From Lentisphaerae bacterium GWF2_38_69 (lineage in GTDB: Bacteria; Verrucomicrobiota; Lentisphaeria; Victivallales; GWF2-38-69): a stretch of 64,000 nt of DNA. Where the stretch lies: NCBI GenBank assembly GCA_001803205.1, contig MHBE01000029.1:41132-105131 (forward strand), in the 5' to 3' direction. The stretch's first letter is position 1; every line of letters begins with the position of its first letter. Positions 1-8,640 of the stretch are shown in pieces. Below the pieces are notes generated by a model that did not search any database, had not been told where the DNA came from, and saw only the letters and a list, made by a program, of their open reading frames with translations. Position numbers and translations under genes: made by a program.

Positions 1-499
1 TTCCGTGAACGGCTGCAACATAAGTTTTATGAATCTGCTTTTTAACGAATAATTCGGATAGCTCCTTAGCTATAGCTGGATTTTTTGCCATTACAATAAT
101 GCCTGAAGTTTCCCGATCTAATCTATGCACGATATGTGCTTTTATTTTCAAATCATTGACGACTAAATACCATAGGGTTTTATGAAAATATGCGCCGGAT
201 GGATGGCATGGCAGGTCAGGTGGTTTGTTGAGAGCAATAATGTTTTCGTCTTCAAAAATGACAGTGTAATTAGTATTTGAATCAGGTTCTTTTTCTACAT
301 TGGTTTTAAGTTCGACAATGTCATTTTCAGCTACTATTCTTGACGGTCTGGCAGATTTATTGTTAAGAAGGACGTCTTTATTTCGTATAAGTTCCTGCCA
401 CTTGCTTCTGGAATTATAATTAAATCTGGAGCTTAACCATAAATCAAGGCGCATTCCGGAAGTATTTTTTCCCACGACTGAAGATATCTTGCGTCTCAT
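1..499 (-). CDS. RluA-family pseudouridine synthase (3' end outside window)
   Basis: The minus-strand frame is open from an ATG at 499 to the window edge, giving about 166 residues. The N-terminal part (roughly residues 15-75) looks like an S4 RNA-binding domain. The catalytic domain follows and contains HRLDRETSG near residue 125, the RluA-family motif whose Asp is the catalytic residue that isomerises uridine to pseudouridine. The start MRRKISSVV is supported because the S4 fold begins right after it. The gene diverges from ffh across about 100 bp. The rRNA or tRNA target cannot be told from half a protein, so no symbol is given. Confidence 0.85.
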   Translation of the reverse strand, partial: MRRKISSVVGKNTSGMRLDLWLSSRFNYNSRSKWQELIRNKDVLLNNKSARPSRIVAENDIVELKTNVEKEPDSNTNYTVIFEDENIIALNKPPDLPCHPSGAYFHKTLWYLVVNDLKIKAHIVHRLDRETSGIIVMAKNPAIAKELSELFVKKQIHKTYVAAVHG

Positions 500-520
500 G
501 TGCAGTTTTTAAGCATTAGT

Positions 521-549
521 TTGTTTTTAAATATGATTTGATGTAATAT
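521..549 (+). promoter_or_regulatory. Candidate sigma70-type promoter for ffh
   Basis: TTGTTT at 521-526 and TAATAT at 544-549 are separated by 17 bp, about 53 bp before the ffh ATG. It lies in the divergent intergenic region. The match was made by eye in AT-rich DNA, so support is modest. Confidence 0.35.
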
Positions 550-602
550 AACAAATCTCAATTCATTTATAAGTATTTAAAATCCGGAAAGGTCTATTAT
601 TT

Positions 603-2021
603 ATGTTTGATGCACTATCTGATAAATTTCATGATGTCTTCAGAAAGCTCAGGGGACAGGCTGTTATTTCTGAAAGCAATGTTACTGAAGCTCTAAAAGA
701 TATAAGGCTAGCCTTACTTGAAGCCGATGTTAATTATGATGTAGCAAAAGAATTTGTCGAATCTGTGAAAGCAGAGGCTTTAGGACAATCAGTTTTAAAG
801 AGTGTTACTCCCGGTCAGCAGATAATCAAGATAGTCAATGACAAGCTTACGGAACTGATGGGACATTCTGTTTCCAAGTTTGATTTATCAGGCAGTCCAT
901 CTGTGATATTGCTTGTAGGTCTGCATGGCAGCGGTAAAACTACAACTGCCGCAAAGCTTGCCTTATACTTAAAGAAAAATGGAAGAAAAGTAATGCTTGC
1001 TGCAGGCGATATCTATAGACCTGCTGCTATAGATCAGCTCGAAATATTAGGAAAGGAAATAAGCGTTCCGGTTTTTGCTGATAGACTCATGCCTAGAGTG
1101 GACATGATAGCAGGAGAAGCAAAGAACAAGGCTAAACTGGAAGGTTTTGACACTCTCATAATAGACACGGCAGGCCGATTCCAGATTGATGAGGAAATGG
1201 TGCAGGAGCTGATATCTGTTTCACATGCAGTTTTACCTAATGAAATAATATTTGTTTCTGATTCGGCATTAGGACAGGAGGCAGTATCAGTTTCTCAAAG
1301 TTTCCATAACGCTCTTGGCTTGACGGGTATTATTCTTACAAAACTTGACGGTGATGCTAGAGGCGGCGCAGCTCTTTCTATAAAAAAAGTTACTTCTTGC
1401 CCGATTAAAATGATCGGAGTTGGGGAAAAGCTAGAAGATCTGGAAGTTTTTCATCCAGACCGTATGGCTTCGAGAATATTGGGTATGGGCGATGTAGTTT
1501 CACTTGTAGAGAAAGCAGCTGAAGAAATTGATGCTGAGGAAACTGAAAAGCTTCAAAGAAAACTCAAAGCCAATCAGTTTGATCTGAATGACTTGCTTGG
1601 GCAGATGAAACAGATGAAAAAACTAGGTGGCATGGAGAAGATTCTGGGGATGTTCCCAGGAGGTAAAGCCCTTTCATCAGGAAATGTCGACTTCAAGGAA
1701 TTTGCCAAAGTAGAGGCTATGATTTGTTCAATGACACCTAAGGAAAGAGAGAATCCTGATATAATAGATTTTTCACGCAGAAAAAGAATAGCACGAGGTT
1801 CAGCTGCAACCTTGGAGAAAGTTAATGGTCTTCTGAATCAGTTTGCCATGATGAAAAAAGTTATGAAAAAACCTGGAATACTCGGTAATGCAATGTCTGC
1901 AATGGGCGGCGGCGGAATGATGGGTGGGATGCCTCAGATGCCCAGGATGGGTGGTTTTGGCGGAGGTCAGAGGGGTTCTAACTTCACCAAACCTAAAGAA
2001 AAGCGCAAGAAACGCCGCTGA
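603..2021 (+). CDS. ffh: Signal recognition particle protein Ffh
   Basis: Ffh is the SRP54 GTPase that binds signal sequences with 4.5S RNA and hands ribosomes to FtsY. The protein is 472 residues, close to the usual length. The NG domain holds the P-loop GLHGSGKTT near residue 107, DIYRPAAIDQ, the G3 motif DTAGRF, and G4 TKLDGDARGG. The C-terminal M domain has RRKRIARGSA and a Gly/Met-rich tail (GGGGMMGGMPQMPRMGG). Small departures from consensus are His for the usual Gln in the P-loop and SAA for the usual SGT in the M-domain RNA-binding helix. It is monocistronic, ending at a terminator shared with the convergent hydrogenase operon. Confidence 0.97.
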   Translation: MFDALSDKFHDVFRKLRGQAVISESNVTEALKDIRLALLEADVNYDVAKEFVESVKAEALGQSVLKSVTPGQQIIKIVNDKLTELMGHSVSKFDLSGSPSVILLVGLHGSGKTTTAAKLALYLKKNGRKVMLAAGDIYRPAAIDQLEILGKEISVPVFADRLMPRVDMIAGEAKNKAKLEGFDTLIIDTAGRFQIDEEMVQELISVSHAVLPNEIIFVSDSALGQEAVSVSQSFHNALGLTGIILTKLDGDARGGAALSIKKVTSCPIKMIGVGEKLEDLEVFHPDRMASRILGMGDVVSLVEKAAEEIDAEETEKLQRKLKANQFDLNDLLGQMKQMKKLGGMEKILGMFPGGKALSSGNVDFKEFAKVEAMICSMTPKERENPDIIDFSRRKRIARGSAATLEKVNGLLNQFAMMKKVMKKPGILGNAMSAMGGGGMMGGMPQMPRMGGFGGGQRGSNFTKPKEKRKKRR

Positions 2022-2037
2022 CTTTTTGTAATATGAT

Positions 2038-2071
2038 AAAAAAACAGCCGAAAACTTTATGTTTTCGGCTG
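2038..2071. terminator. Bidirectional intrinsic terminator between ffh and ech
   Basis: An 11-bp perfect stem (2045-2055 with 2061-2071, loop TTTAT) is flanked on the left by seven A. Read on the minus strand these become a T-run, so the structure should stop the ech operon well. The plus-strand side, after ffh, lacks a strong T-run and is weaker. Confidence 0.8.
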
Positions 2072-2100
2072 CTATTTCGTTGGACTAGAAATTTAAACTT

Positions 2101-2508
2101 CTATTCTGCTGGCGTTGAAGCAGCTGGAGCAGCGGCTGGTTTTGGAGCCGGTTTCTTTACTTCTACATCGAACATTTCCATTTCCATTTTAGCCATTGGA
2201 GGAGCATATTGATTCTCAACTGCTAGAGCTTTAACAGGTTTAACAGGGCAAGCGACAACGCATTCGATACACATGATGCATTTATATCTGTTTATTTGCC
2301 AAGAACCTTTTACTCTGTCAACTTCTATAGCCCCAGTCGGGCATCTTTTCGCGCAAAGCGAGCATAGTATGCATTTTGAAGCGTCAAGTTTTATATGGCC
2401 TCTTGTATGATCATAAAATTTTGCAGGTTTGAAAGGGTACATCTGGCAAAAAGGCTTCTTTCGAAGACTAGATACCACCGTTTTACACATTTTTAAAATA
2501 TCTGACAT
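2101..2508 (-). CDS. echF: Ech-type hydrogenase ferredoxin-like subunit (EchF)
   Basis: This polyferredoxin subunit is thought to pass electrons from soluble ferredoxin to the small subunit. It is 135 residues with two [4Fe-4S] motifs: Cys46, 49, 52, 56 (CILCSLCAKRCP) and Cys77, 80, 83, 87 (CIMCIECVVACP). The N-terminal part resembles the NuoI/EchF subunits of the complex-I-like family. A low-complexity Ala/Pro/Lys tail of about 20 residues follows the domain and looks dispensable. It is the last gene of the ech operon, starting 4 bp after the EchE stop codon, with GAGGT before the ATG. Confidence 0.9.
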   Translation of the reverse strand: MSDILKMCKTVVSSLRKKPFCQMYPFKPAKFYDHTRGHIKLDASKCILCSLCAKRCPTGAIEVDRVKGSWQINRYKCIMCIECVVACPVKPVKALAVENQYAPPMAKMEMEMFDVEVKKPAPKPAAAPAASTPAE

Positions 2509-2512
2509 ATTT

Positions 2513-3595
2513 TTACCTCTCTGTACAGCTTATACATGGGTCTATTGCAAGAACAATAGCAGGAACATCGGCAAGATCGCAGCCTGCTAACATCTGGACT
2601 AATGGAGGAATGTTTGCAAATGTCGGGGTTCTGACTCTGAACCTTTCAAGATACTTGGTACCATTGCCCTTGACATAGTATATGACTTCGCCGCGCGGCT
2701 GTTCTACTCTTGAGAAGTATTCACCTGTCGGAAAGCCTGTTACCTTTGCTTCAGTTTCTCCTCCTTCGGGCATTTTTGAAATAGCCTGGCGAATCTGATC
2801 GAAAGACTGGTAAACTTCACGCACTCTAACTAGAGCTCTAGCGTAACAGTCTCCAGCAGTTTCCACGATAGGCTCCATGGTTATTTTGTCATAGCCGCCG
2901 TATTTTATCATTCTTGTATCCATAGCTAATCCGCTAGCTCTTGCGGTAGGTCCCACTGCGCCAAGAGTTATTGCCTGTTCTTTTGTAAGAAGACCTACTC
3001 CGGACCATCTGTGAGCGATGGTAAAATCATTAACAAATACATCAGCTATTTGTCTGTATTCTTCTTCAACCTTTTCCAATTGCTTTAGGATGCGGTCTAA
3101 AGTTTCCTTGTTAATGTTTTTCTTAACACCACCAACTTTAATAGCGTCAAAGATAACTCTTCCGCCTGTGGTTTCTTCAAAGATATCAAGAACAAGTTCT
3201 CTTACTCTCCATGAGTGCATGAATAAACTCTCAAATCCGATACCGTCAGCTGCAAGCCCCAGCCAGAGCAGATGACTGTGAACTCTAGATAATTCGCTCC
3301 AGAAAACTCTGAGCATTTCAGCTCTTTCGGGAACCTGTATATTCATTATTTTCTCTACGCCGTTTACAAAACCTATTCCATGAACCAAACTGCAGATCCC
3401 GCATATGCGTTCAGCTACAAGAACCATATCCTGGAAAGGTTTCTTTTCACAGAGAAGTTCCAGGCCTCTATGGATGAATCCTACATTAGGAATTGCTTCA
3501 ACCACTTTTTCATCTTCAAGAACCAGATCAAGATGGATTGGTTCAGGGAGAACCGGGTGATGAGGGCCGAATGGTATTACAGTACGATTAGGCAT
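2513..3595 (-). CDS. echE: Ech-type [NiFe]-hydrogenase large subunit (EchE)
   Basis: This is the catalytic subunit, related to NuoD, which reduces protons with electrons from ferredoxin. Both nickel-binding motifs are present: RICGICSLVH (Cys65, Cys68) near the N terminus and DPCISCTER (Cys354, Cys357) at the very end. This marks a true hydrogenase rather than a complex I NuoD subunit, which has lost these cysteines. The protein stops right after the second motif, so there is no C-terminal peptide for an endopeptidase to remove. The start is set by a strong AGGAGGTG and overlaps echD by 8 bp. No hyp maturation genes are in the window. Confidence 0.94.
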   Translation of the reverse strand: MPNRTVIPFGPHHPVLPEPIHLDLVLEDEKVVEAIPNVGFIHRGLELLCEKKPFQDMVLVAERICGICSLVHGIGFVNGVEKIMNIQVPERAEMLRVFWSELSRVHSHLLWLGLAADGIGFESLFMHSWRVRELVLDIFEETTGGRVIFDAIKVGGVKKNINKETLDRILKQLEKVEEEYRQIADVFVNDFTIAHRWSGVGLLTKEQAITLGAVGPTARASGLAMDTRMIKYGGYDKITMEPIVETAGDCYARALVRVREVYQSFDQIRQAISKMPEGGETEAKVTGFPTGEYFSRVEQPRGEVIYYVKGNGTKYLERFRVRTPTFANIPPLVQMLAGCDLADVPAIVLAIDPCISCTER

Positions 3596-3959
3596 TCTTC
3601 ACCTCCTTTTTTACGACCTTATTAAATGGAGCTGTTTCATTAATCCTGTAAAATTTTCCGCCGAAATCAAGAGCATTGCCTATCACATTAATCCCGAAGA
3701 GATCATGAATTTCATTTTCGTAGGTAAACGCAGCAAAATATATTCCTGTTATACTTGGAAGAGATGCTCCTTCCAATGGAAGTTCAATTCTATAATCGAT
3801 AAACTTGTAATCTTTATCGAAAGAATAGTCCATTATCAATTTATCAGGAAGCTTTGTGCAGCAAATCTGCACCAGCCTATGGCCGCTCTTGAAGAGGGGA
3901 GCTGTTTTTTCTAAAAGCTCTTCCTTCTTGATTGTTATGTATTCCTGTGATTCAAACAT
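3588..3959 (-). CDS. echD: Ech-type hydrogenase NuoC-like subunit (EchD)
   Basis: This 123-residue protein resembles the 30-kDa NuoC family, with the typical segment FAAFTYENEIHDLFGINVIGN in its second half. It has no cofactor motif and is a structural part of the peripheral arm, next to the large subunit. It overlaps the start of echE by 8 bp and begins 29 bp after echC, with GAGG before its ATG, so translation is probably coupled. Its place between the EchC and EchE homologues matches the Methanosarcina echABCDEF order. Confidence 0.85.
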   Translation of the reverse strand: MFESQEYITIKKEELLEKTAPLFKSGHRLVQICCTKLPDKLIMDYSFDKDYKFIDYRIELPLEGASLPSITGIYFAAFTYENEIHDLFGINVIGNALDFGGKFYRINETAPFNKVVKKEVKNA

Positions 3960-3988
3960 AAGTTTAGTACCTCTTTCTTTTTTAATGC

Positions 3989-4423
3989 CTAAGCATTCTT
4001 TTTCATATTCTTCTGTTTTTCTTCGAGTACCGCTAAACCTTTTATTACAGCGTCAATAATGACTTCAGGCCTTGCAGCGCATCCCGGAACATATACATCT
4101 ACCGGAATAGCTTTGTCAACACCGCCGTAAATATTGTAGCATTCTGCAAAGAAGTGACCTGTGCAGGCGCAGATGCCAACTGCAACGACTACTTTGGGTT
4201 CGCCCATCTGGTTATATATATTTTTAATTACTTGAATGTTTTGCTCATTTACCGAACCTGTGATCAAGAAGACATCGGCATGTTTCGGGTTACCAGTATT
4301 GATAATCCCAAAGCGCTCTACATCATATTTCGGCATAAGAGCAGCGAGGACTTCTATATCACAGCCATTGCAACTTGATCCGTCATAGTGAAGGATCCAT
4401 GGAGATTTTTTAAGGAAACCCAT
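3989..4423 (-). CDS. echC: Ech-type hydrogenase small subunit (EchC, NuoB-like)
   Basis: This 144-residue NuoB-family protein carries the proximal [4Fe-4S] cluster next to the NiFe site. The likely ligands are Cys18 and Cys21 (SSCNGCDIE), Cys85 (or Cys87) in GICACTGHFF, and Cys115 in VPGCAARPE. The CNGCD motif is that of group 4 hydrogenases and complex I. AAGGAG precedes the ATG. The gene sits 16 bp after echB. Confidence 0.92.
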   Translation of the reverse strand: MGFLKKSPWILHYDGSSCNGCDIEVLAALMPKYDVERFGIINTGNPKHADVFLITGSVNEQNIQVIKNIYNQMGEPKVVVAVGICACTGHFFAECYNIYGGVDKAIPVDVYVPGCAARPEVIIDAVIKGLAVLEEKQKNMKKNA

Positions 4424-4439
4424 ATTTGCAACTCCTTTT

Positions 4440-5291
4440 TTATAGTGATAAGAAATATAGTACGAAAAGATTGCCTACGCCCAGAATGAGAGTAACAATC
4501 CATGCTGATTTAAGCATCAGTTCCCATTTGATACGGGCATTGATGTTATCAATCAGGATTTCCACAAAATAGATGGCAAGAGCCACTATTATTCCTACGA
4601 TAGGCATATTAGCAAAGAAAAGATATATCAGGCCTAGAAGTAGTATTGTTTCGTACCAGTGAGCTAATTCGAAGAATCCCAGTGATGGGCCGGCCATCTC
4701 AGTAGTCAGTCCTTTAACCAATTCCTGATGCGCATGGTGTGATGTGGAAAGGTCGAAAGGAGATTTTCTGAGTTTTATTGTCAGCACATAAGAAAGAGCA
4801 ACAAATACACCAGGTATGTAAAGGAAAGGCGTATGTGTGGTTTTGAGCATATCAGAAATATCGAATGTGCCGGTTACATTGTAGAGTGCTACTGCAGTAA
4901 GAAGCAGCATTGGTTCAGCTGCAAGCATCTGAAGCAGTTCTCTCTCAGCTCCTATGAGGGTGTAAGGAGAGTTTGAACAGTAGGCAGCAAGGACAAGGAA
5001 TACATTAGCCACTATAAGTGCAAATATACACAGGAGTAGATTTCCGCCTCCGAAGAAAATACCTCCGCTTATTACTGTAAAGATAAGGAAGCACAGTACA
5101 TAGTCCACATGGAAACGGTTGACTACCAAGTTTTGTTTACTGAAAAGTTTTAGTACATCATAAAAAGGCTGCATGATCGGAGGCCCGACTCTGCTTTGCA
5201 TACGGGCTGTAATGATTCTATCTGCGCCAGCGATAATTCCTCCTGCGACAGGAGCCAGTATAATATAAAGAATTATTGAGAAAATTTCCAT
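4440..5291 (-). CDS. echB: Ech-type hydrogenase NuoH-like membrane subunit (EchB)
   Basis: This 283-residue, strongly hydrophobic protein with about eight predicted membrane spans belongs to the NuoH/HyfC/EchB family. It anchors the peripheral arm to the membrane. Family signatures are GADRIITARMQSRVGPP near residue 25, the region around RELLQMLAAEP, and KSPFDLSTSHHAHQE, the last resembling the quinone-chamber loop of NuoH. The start has a clear AGGAGG. It lies 13 bp after echA. Confidence 0.92.
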   Translation of the reverse strand: MEIFSIILYIILAPVAGGIIAGADRIITARMQSRVGPPIMQPFYDVLKLFSKQNLVVNRFHVDYVLCFLIFTVISGGIFFGGGNLLLCIFALIVANVFLVLAAYCSNSPYTLIGAERELLQMLAAEPMLLLTAVALYNVTGTFDISDMLKTTHTPFLYIPGVFVALSYVLTIKLRKSPFDLSTSHHAHQELVKGLTTEMAGPSLGFFELAHWYETILLLGLIYLFFANMPIVGIIVALAIYFVEILIDNINARIKWELMLKSAWIVTLILGVGNLFVLYFLSL

Positions 5292-5304
5292 TTTTTTTAT
5301 CCTC

Positions 5305-7179
5305 CTATAGGTTCTCCATAAAAAACATAAGTACCCACAAGCAGATAGTAAAGATGATCGTAGGTTTCAGCAGCTTGCCTTCGCTGAAGTATTTCTCAAG
5401 ATAGTAATTCTTGAATGACCATTCTTTAGATGTTCCCAGAGAACTCAGGAATTTTGTCTTGTCTTCTAAATTTACACCCGAAAGGTAGGGCTCGGTGTAA
5501 ACAAGGTTTTTCCAGTGTATGAGGAAACTCAGAGGAGGCAGTATCATCATAACTATCATGATTCCTATTGTAAGTTCTATATTTTCTGAGAACATTGGGC
5601 ACTGTCCATACATTGGAATAACCCACCATTCCCCTATAAGCGGATAGATTATGACAGTGACAATAGTCAGGATTGCAAGACCTGCAAGTCCAATCCATTC
5701 AATGCCTATTTCCTTATTTAGTTTAGGTGGAACTTTATTTGTTACAGCTATAAGATGTCCCATCCACTTTGTCCAGAAAAAGAGCATCATAGATCCTCCG
5801 AATATCACAATCGGCGGAAAAAGAGGGCTCCTTGTAGCAAGAGCTTCAAGCACAGCCATTTTGCTTATCAGCATACCAAACGGAGCAAGGAACATTCCAC
5901 TGATTCCTATGACCATTACGACTGCGAGCATTGGCATATTAGAAACCATGCCGTACATATCTTCAATATCCTGACTGTATGTAGCATTATCAACAGATCC
6001 CACAGATATGAACATGAGGGCTTTGGCCACTGCATGGAATATGATAAGAAGGAGAGCCGCACTGAGCGTGAAAGGAGTGCCAACTCCTGCGCAGAGAATA
6101 ATCAGTCCCAGATTTGCGATAGTCGAGTAAGCAAGAACTTTTTTACTGTTTCTTTGAGATATTGCTATAGCCGCCCCTGCGAGGAAGCTTACGCCTCCAA
6201 TTATTGCGACAATTGCGCCTGCTGCTGTGTCCTGTAGTATTGGAGAACATCTGATTACCAGGTAAACCCCTGCTTTAACCATTGTACTTGAGTGGAGCAA
6301 AGCTGATGAAGGAGTAGGAGCTACCATTGCGCCGAGCAGCCAATTCCCGAAAGGAAATTGAGCAGCTTTATTCATTCCTGCAAAGCAGAAGAGAAGGATT
6401 GGCACTAGAACAAGAGCCTTCTTCATTGTCAGTATTTGCTGGAGATCAAGAGATTTGAGCGTATCAGCACAGTATATGATGCCGAATGAGAATGCCAGTC
6501 CACCAAGAAGAAGCATCCAGACTGCTCTCATAGCGTTATTTTTGGCTTCTTCAGTACGACTGTAACTGATCATTATGAATGAACAGAGCGTAGTGATTTC
6601 CCAGAAGAAATATATCCATGCAACGCTGTTTGAGAAAATTATCCCGAACATGGCAAAGAAGAAGAGAAATATAGCTGATATGAACTGATGAGAGCGATCT
6701 TCTATTCCATGATGGTGATGGTGGTATTTCTTCATATAGCCTACTGCATAAATAGCAATCAAACAACCAACTATGGCAATAACAAGCCCCATAATTACTG
6801 TAAGATTGTCAATGTATATGTAGCGGCTCATTTCGGGCATCCTGCCAGTCAGATCGTAAAAGATGACTAATCCATACTGAACTACGACCAATAATGGGAT
6901 CCAGTATTTTTTGTATGGCAGGTTTCTGCAAATGTACAGGAAGACCAGCGCTACAATAATGTCACCGAACACGACCAATCCATTGACCGCATGCGCATTG
7001 ATGTAGTAGAAGTCTCCACCGCGTCCGACTTGCTGTATAGCCAAGCCAATTGATCCTGCGATGATGAGAATTGACGATATTATTACTATCCACTTCTGAG
7101 CTTCATAGTTCTTCTTCGTGAATAGGAGTAATACCGTGGGGATGAGAGGGAACAAAATTAAAAATGTCGCCCAATCCAT
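5305..7179 (-). CDS. echA: Ech-type hydrogenase antiporter-like proton/sodium-pumping subunit (EchA)
   Basis: This 624-residue member of the NuoL/MrpA/HyfB family is the putative ion-pumping subunit. It is the first gene of the operon and has at least 14 predicted membrane helices. Conserved features include FFFWEITTLCSF near residue 195 (the Glu used for coupling), KAAQFPFGNWLLGAMVAPTPSSALLHSSTMVKAGVYL, and an ending typical of HyfB/EchA. An unusual run of five His (residues 153-157, KYHHHHHGIEDRSH) lies in a predicted loop. GAGG precedes the ATG. The ion used, H+ or Na+, cannot be told from the sequence. Confidence 0.93.
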   Translation of the reverse strand: MDWATFLILFPLIPTVLLLFTKKNYEAQKWIVIISSILIIAGSIGLAIQQVGRGGDFYYINAHAVNGLVVFGDIIVALVFLYICRNLPYKKYWIPLLVVVQYGLVIFYDLTGRMPEMSRYIYIDNLTVIMGLVIAIVGCLIAIYAVGYMKKYHHHHHGIEDRSHQFISAIFLFFFAMFGIIFSNSVAWIYFFWEITTLCSFIMISYSRTEEAKNNAMRAVWMLLLGGLAFSFGIIYCADTLKSLDLQQILTMKKALVLVPILLFCFAGMNKAAQFPFGNWLLGAMVAPTPSSALLHSSTMVKAGVYLVIRCSPILQDTAAGAIVAIIGGVSFLAGAAIAISQRNSKKVLAYSTIANLGLIILCAGVGTPFTLSAALLLIIFHAVAKALMFISVGSVDNATYSQDIEDMYGMVSNMPMLAVVMVIGISGMFLAPFGMLISKMAVLEALATRSPLFPPIVIFGGSMMLFFWTKWMGHLIAVTNKVPPKLNKEIGIEWIGLAGLAILTIVTVIIYPLIGEWWVIPMYGQCPMFSENIELTIGIMIVMMILPPLSFLIHWKNLVYTEPYLSGVNLEDKTKFLSSLGTSKEWSFKNYYLEKYFSEGKLLKPTIIFTICLWVLMFFMENL

Positions 7180-7331
7180 AGTGTTTTACCTCTATTGTTT
7201 GTTGTTGGTATTGTATGGTTTATATTGAATTAGAAAATGAAAAACAAAATTATCACACGATTTTTAAGTTCTCGATATATAACTGCCCTAAACTAATTCT
7301 ATTTAAATAAAGTTAATTTTCAATAAAAGTG

Positions 7332-7360
7332 ATTATTATTTTTTACTTCTTTATTGTCAA
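7332..7360 (-). promoter_or_regulatory. Candidate promoter for the ech operon
   Basis: On the minus strand a perfect TTGACA (7360-7355) is followed after 17 bp by AATAAT (7337-7332). This would give a 5' leader of roughly 145 nt before echA. The rest of the 251-bp divergent region up to tolB is very AT-rich and shows no other clear structure. Confidence 0.4.
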
Positions 7361-7430
7361 CTAGTGATAATAGTTTATTTATTACTATCATTACTGATTT
7401 TATAAATGATTAACTATAGGGTTACACTCA

Positions 7431-8621
7431 ATGAAAAGAATCGCAGGACTAATTTGTTGCATTGCATTTATTACGGTATTTTCTTCTTTTGCAGAACAGA
7501 TAACCATTATAAAACAGGCATCATTATCAAATCCTAAGTTGATTTACAACGGAATGACAGGCAATCAGGAGTTTTCAGAGTATGTAAAAAGTAATTTGCA
7601 AAAGTGCGGTTGGTTTGATGTAATACCATCTGGTACAGCAAAATATACAGTTGATGGAATTATTTTAGGAAACAAAGCTACGCTCAATGTAAAAGGTGAA
7701 ATAAACTTCAATGTTTCAATAAATATTGATCCAAACAACTCAAAATGGTCTTCGTACAAGCTTGTGGACTTACTTCTGAACAAAATTTTCAATATTCCAG
7801 GAATATGCGCATCCAGGTTTGTTTTTGTGGCTCAGCACAACGGCAAAAAAGATTTGATGATAGCAGATTTTGACGGCTCAAATGTTAAACAGCTTACCGG
7901 GCTGAATGCTCTTGCTCTTGAGCCTTCGTGGTGCATGAATAACTCTTTGATAGTTTATACTCTAATACATAATAACTTCGCAGATGTGATAGGATTAAAT
8001 CTCAGTTCAGGAAAGAATACAGTTCTTGCAAATTTTCCAGGTCTCAATACAGGAGGAGCGATTTCTCCGAACGGCAAACAGATGGCTTTAATATTAAGCA
8101 AAGACAAGAATGTTGATCTTTATGTAAAGAAAGCCTACGGTGGTAAAGAGTTAATGAAAATTACAAAAGGTAATGGAGCTGTGGCAGGTTGTCCGGCCTG
8201 GTCTCCAGACAGCAGAAAACTGTGCTTTGTCTCAAATATGAAAATGAACAGACCCAGCCTTTATATAGCAGATATTGACTCAGGTAAAATTTATCCAATC
8301 CGAACACTTGGAGGAGAAGCTGTGAGTCCTTCATGGTCTCCTGACGGGAGCAAAATTGTCTATTCGGCAAAAATGGGGTCAAACTACACTTTAGGTGTTT
8401 ATGATATTGAAGCAGGAACAACAAGCCTTGTCGAGATAAATTCAGCAGGCGACTGGTTTAGCTCTTCATGGGCTCCTGACAGTCGGCATGTGGTATGCTC
8501 AAGGAGACTCAATTATTTCTCTCAGCTTTATGTTGTTGACACCCTCTCTGGCGAAGCGAGAAAGGGCTTGAACTCGAAATATAATACTACATCTCCCGAC
8601 TGGTCAGCCCTATATAGATAA
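7431..8621 (+). CDS. tolB: TolB-like periplasmic beta-propeller protein
   Basis: TolB is the periplasmic part of the Tol-Pal system, which keeps the outer membrane attached during constriction. The 396-residue protein begins with a Sec signal peptide (MKRIAGLICCIAFITVFSSFA) and a short N-terminal alpha/beta domain to about residue 130. PD40/WD40-like propeller blades follow, each with a motif such as PAWSPDSRKLCF, PSWSPDGSKIVY or SSWAPDSRHVVC. No tolQ, tolR, tolA or pal lies nearby, so function as TolB rests on domain order. The gene is followed 19 bp later by waaA. Confidence 0.85.
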   Translation: MKRIAGLICCIAFITVFSSFAEQITIIKQASLSNPKLIYNGMTGNQEFSEYVKSNLQKCGWFDVIPSGTAKYTVDGIILGNKATLNVKGEINFNVSINIDPNNSKWSSYKLVDLLLNKIFNIPGICASRFVFVAQHNGKKDLMIADFDGSNVKQLTGLNALALEPSWCMNNSLIVYTLIHNNFADVIGLNLSSGKNTVLANFPGLNTGGAISPNGKQMALILSKDKNVDLYVKKAYGGKELMKITKGNGAVAGCPAWSPDSRKLCFVSNMKMNRPSLYIADIDSGKIYPIRTLGGEAVSPSWSPDGSKIVYSAKMGSNYTLGVYDIEAGTTSLVEINSAGDWFSSSWAPDSRHVVCSRRLNYFSQLYVVDTLSGEARKGLNSKYNTTSPDWSALYR

Positions 8622-8640
8622 GTTTTTTAAGAAAATTAAG

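Noticed and set aside
5755..6237. 160-residue plus-strand ORF opposite echA
   Set aside because: Antisense to a conserved membrane protein; rich in His, Cys and Arg with no recognised pattern.
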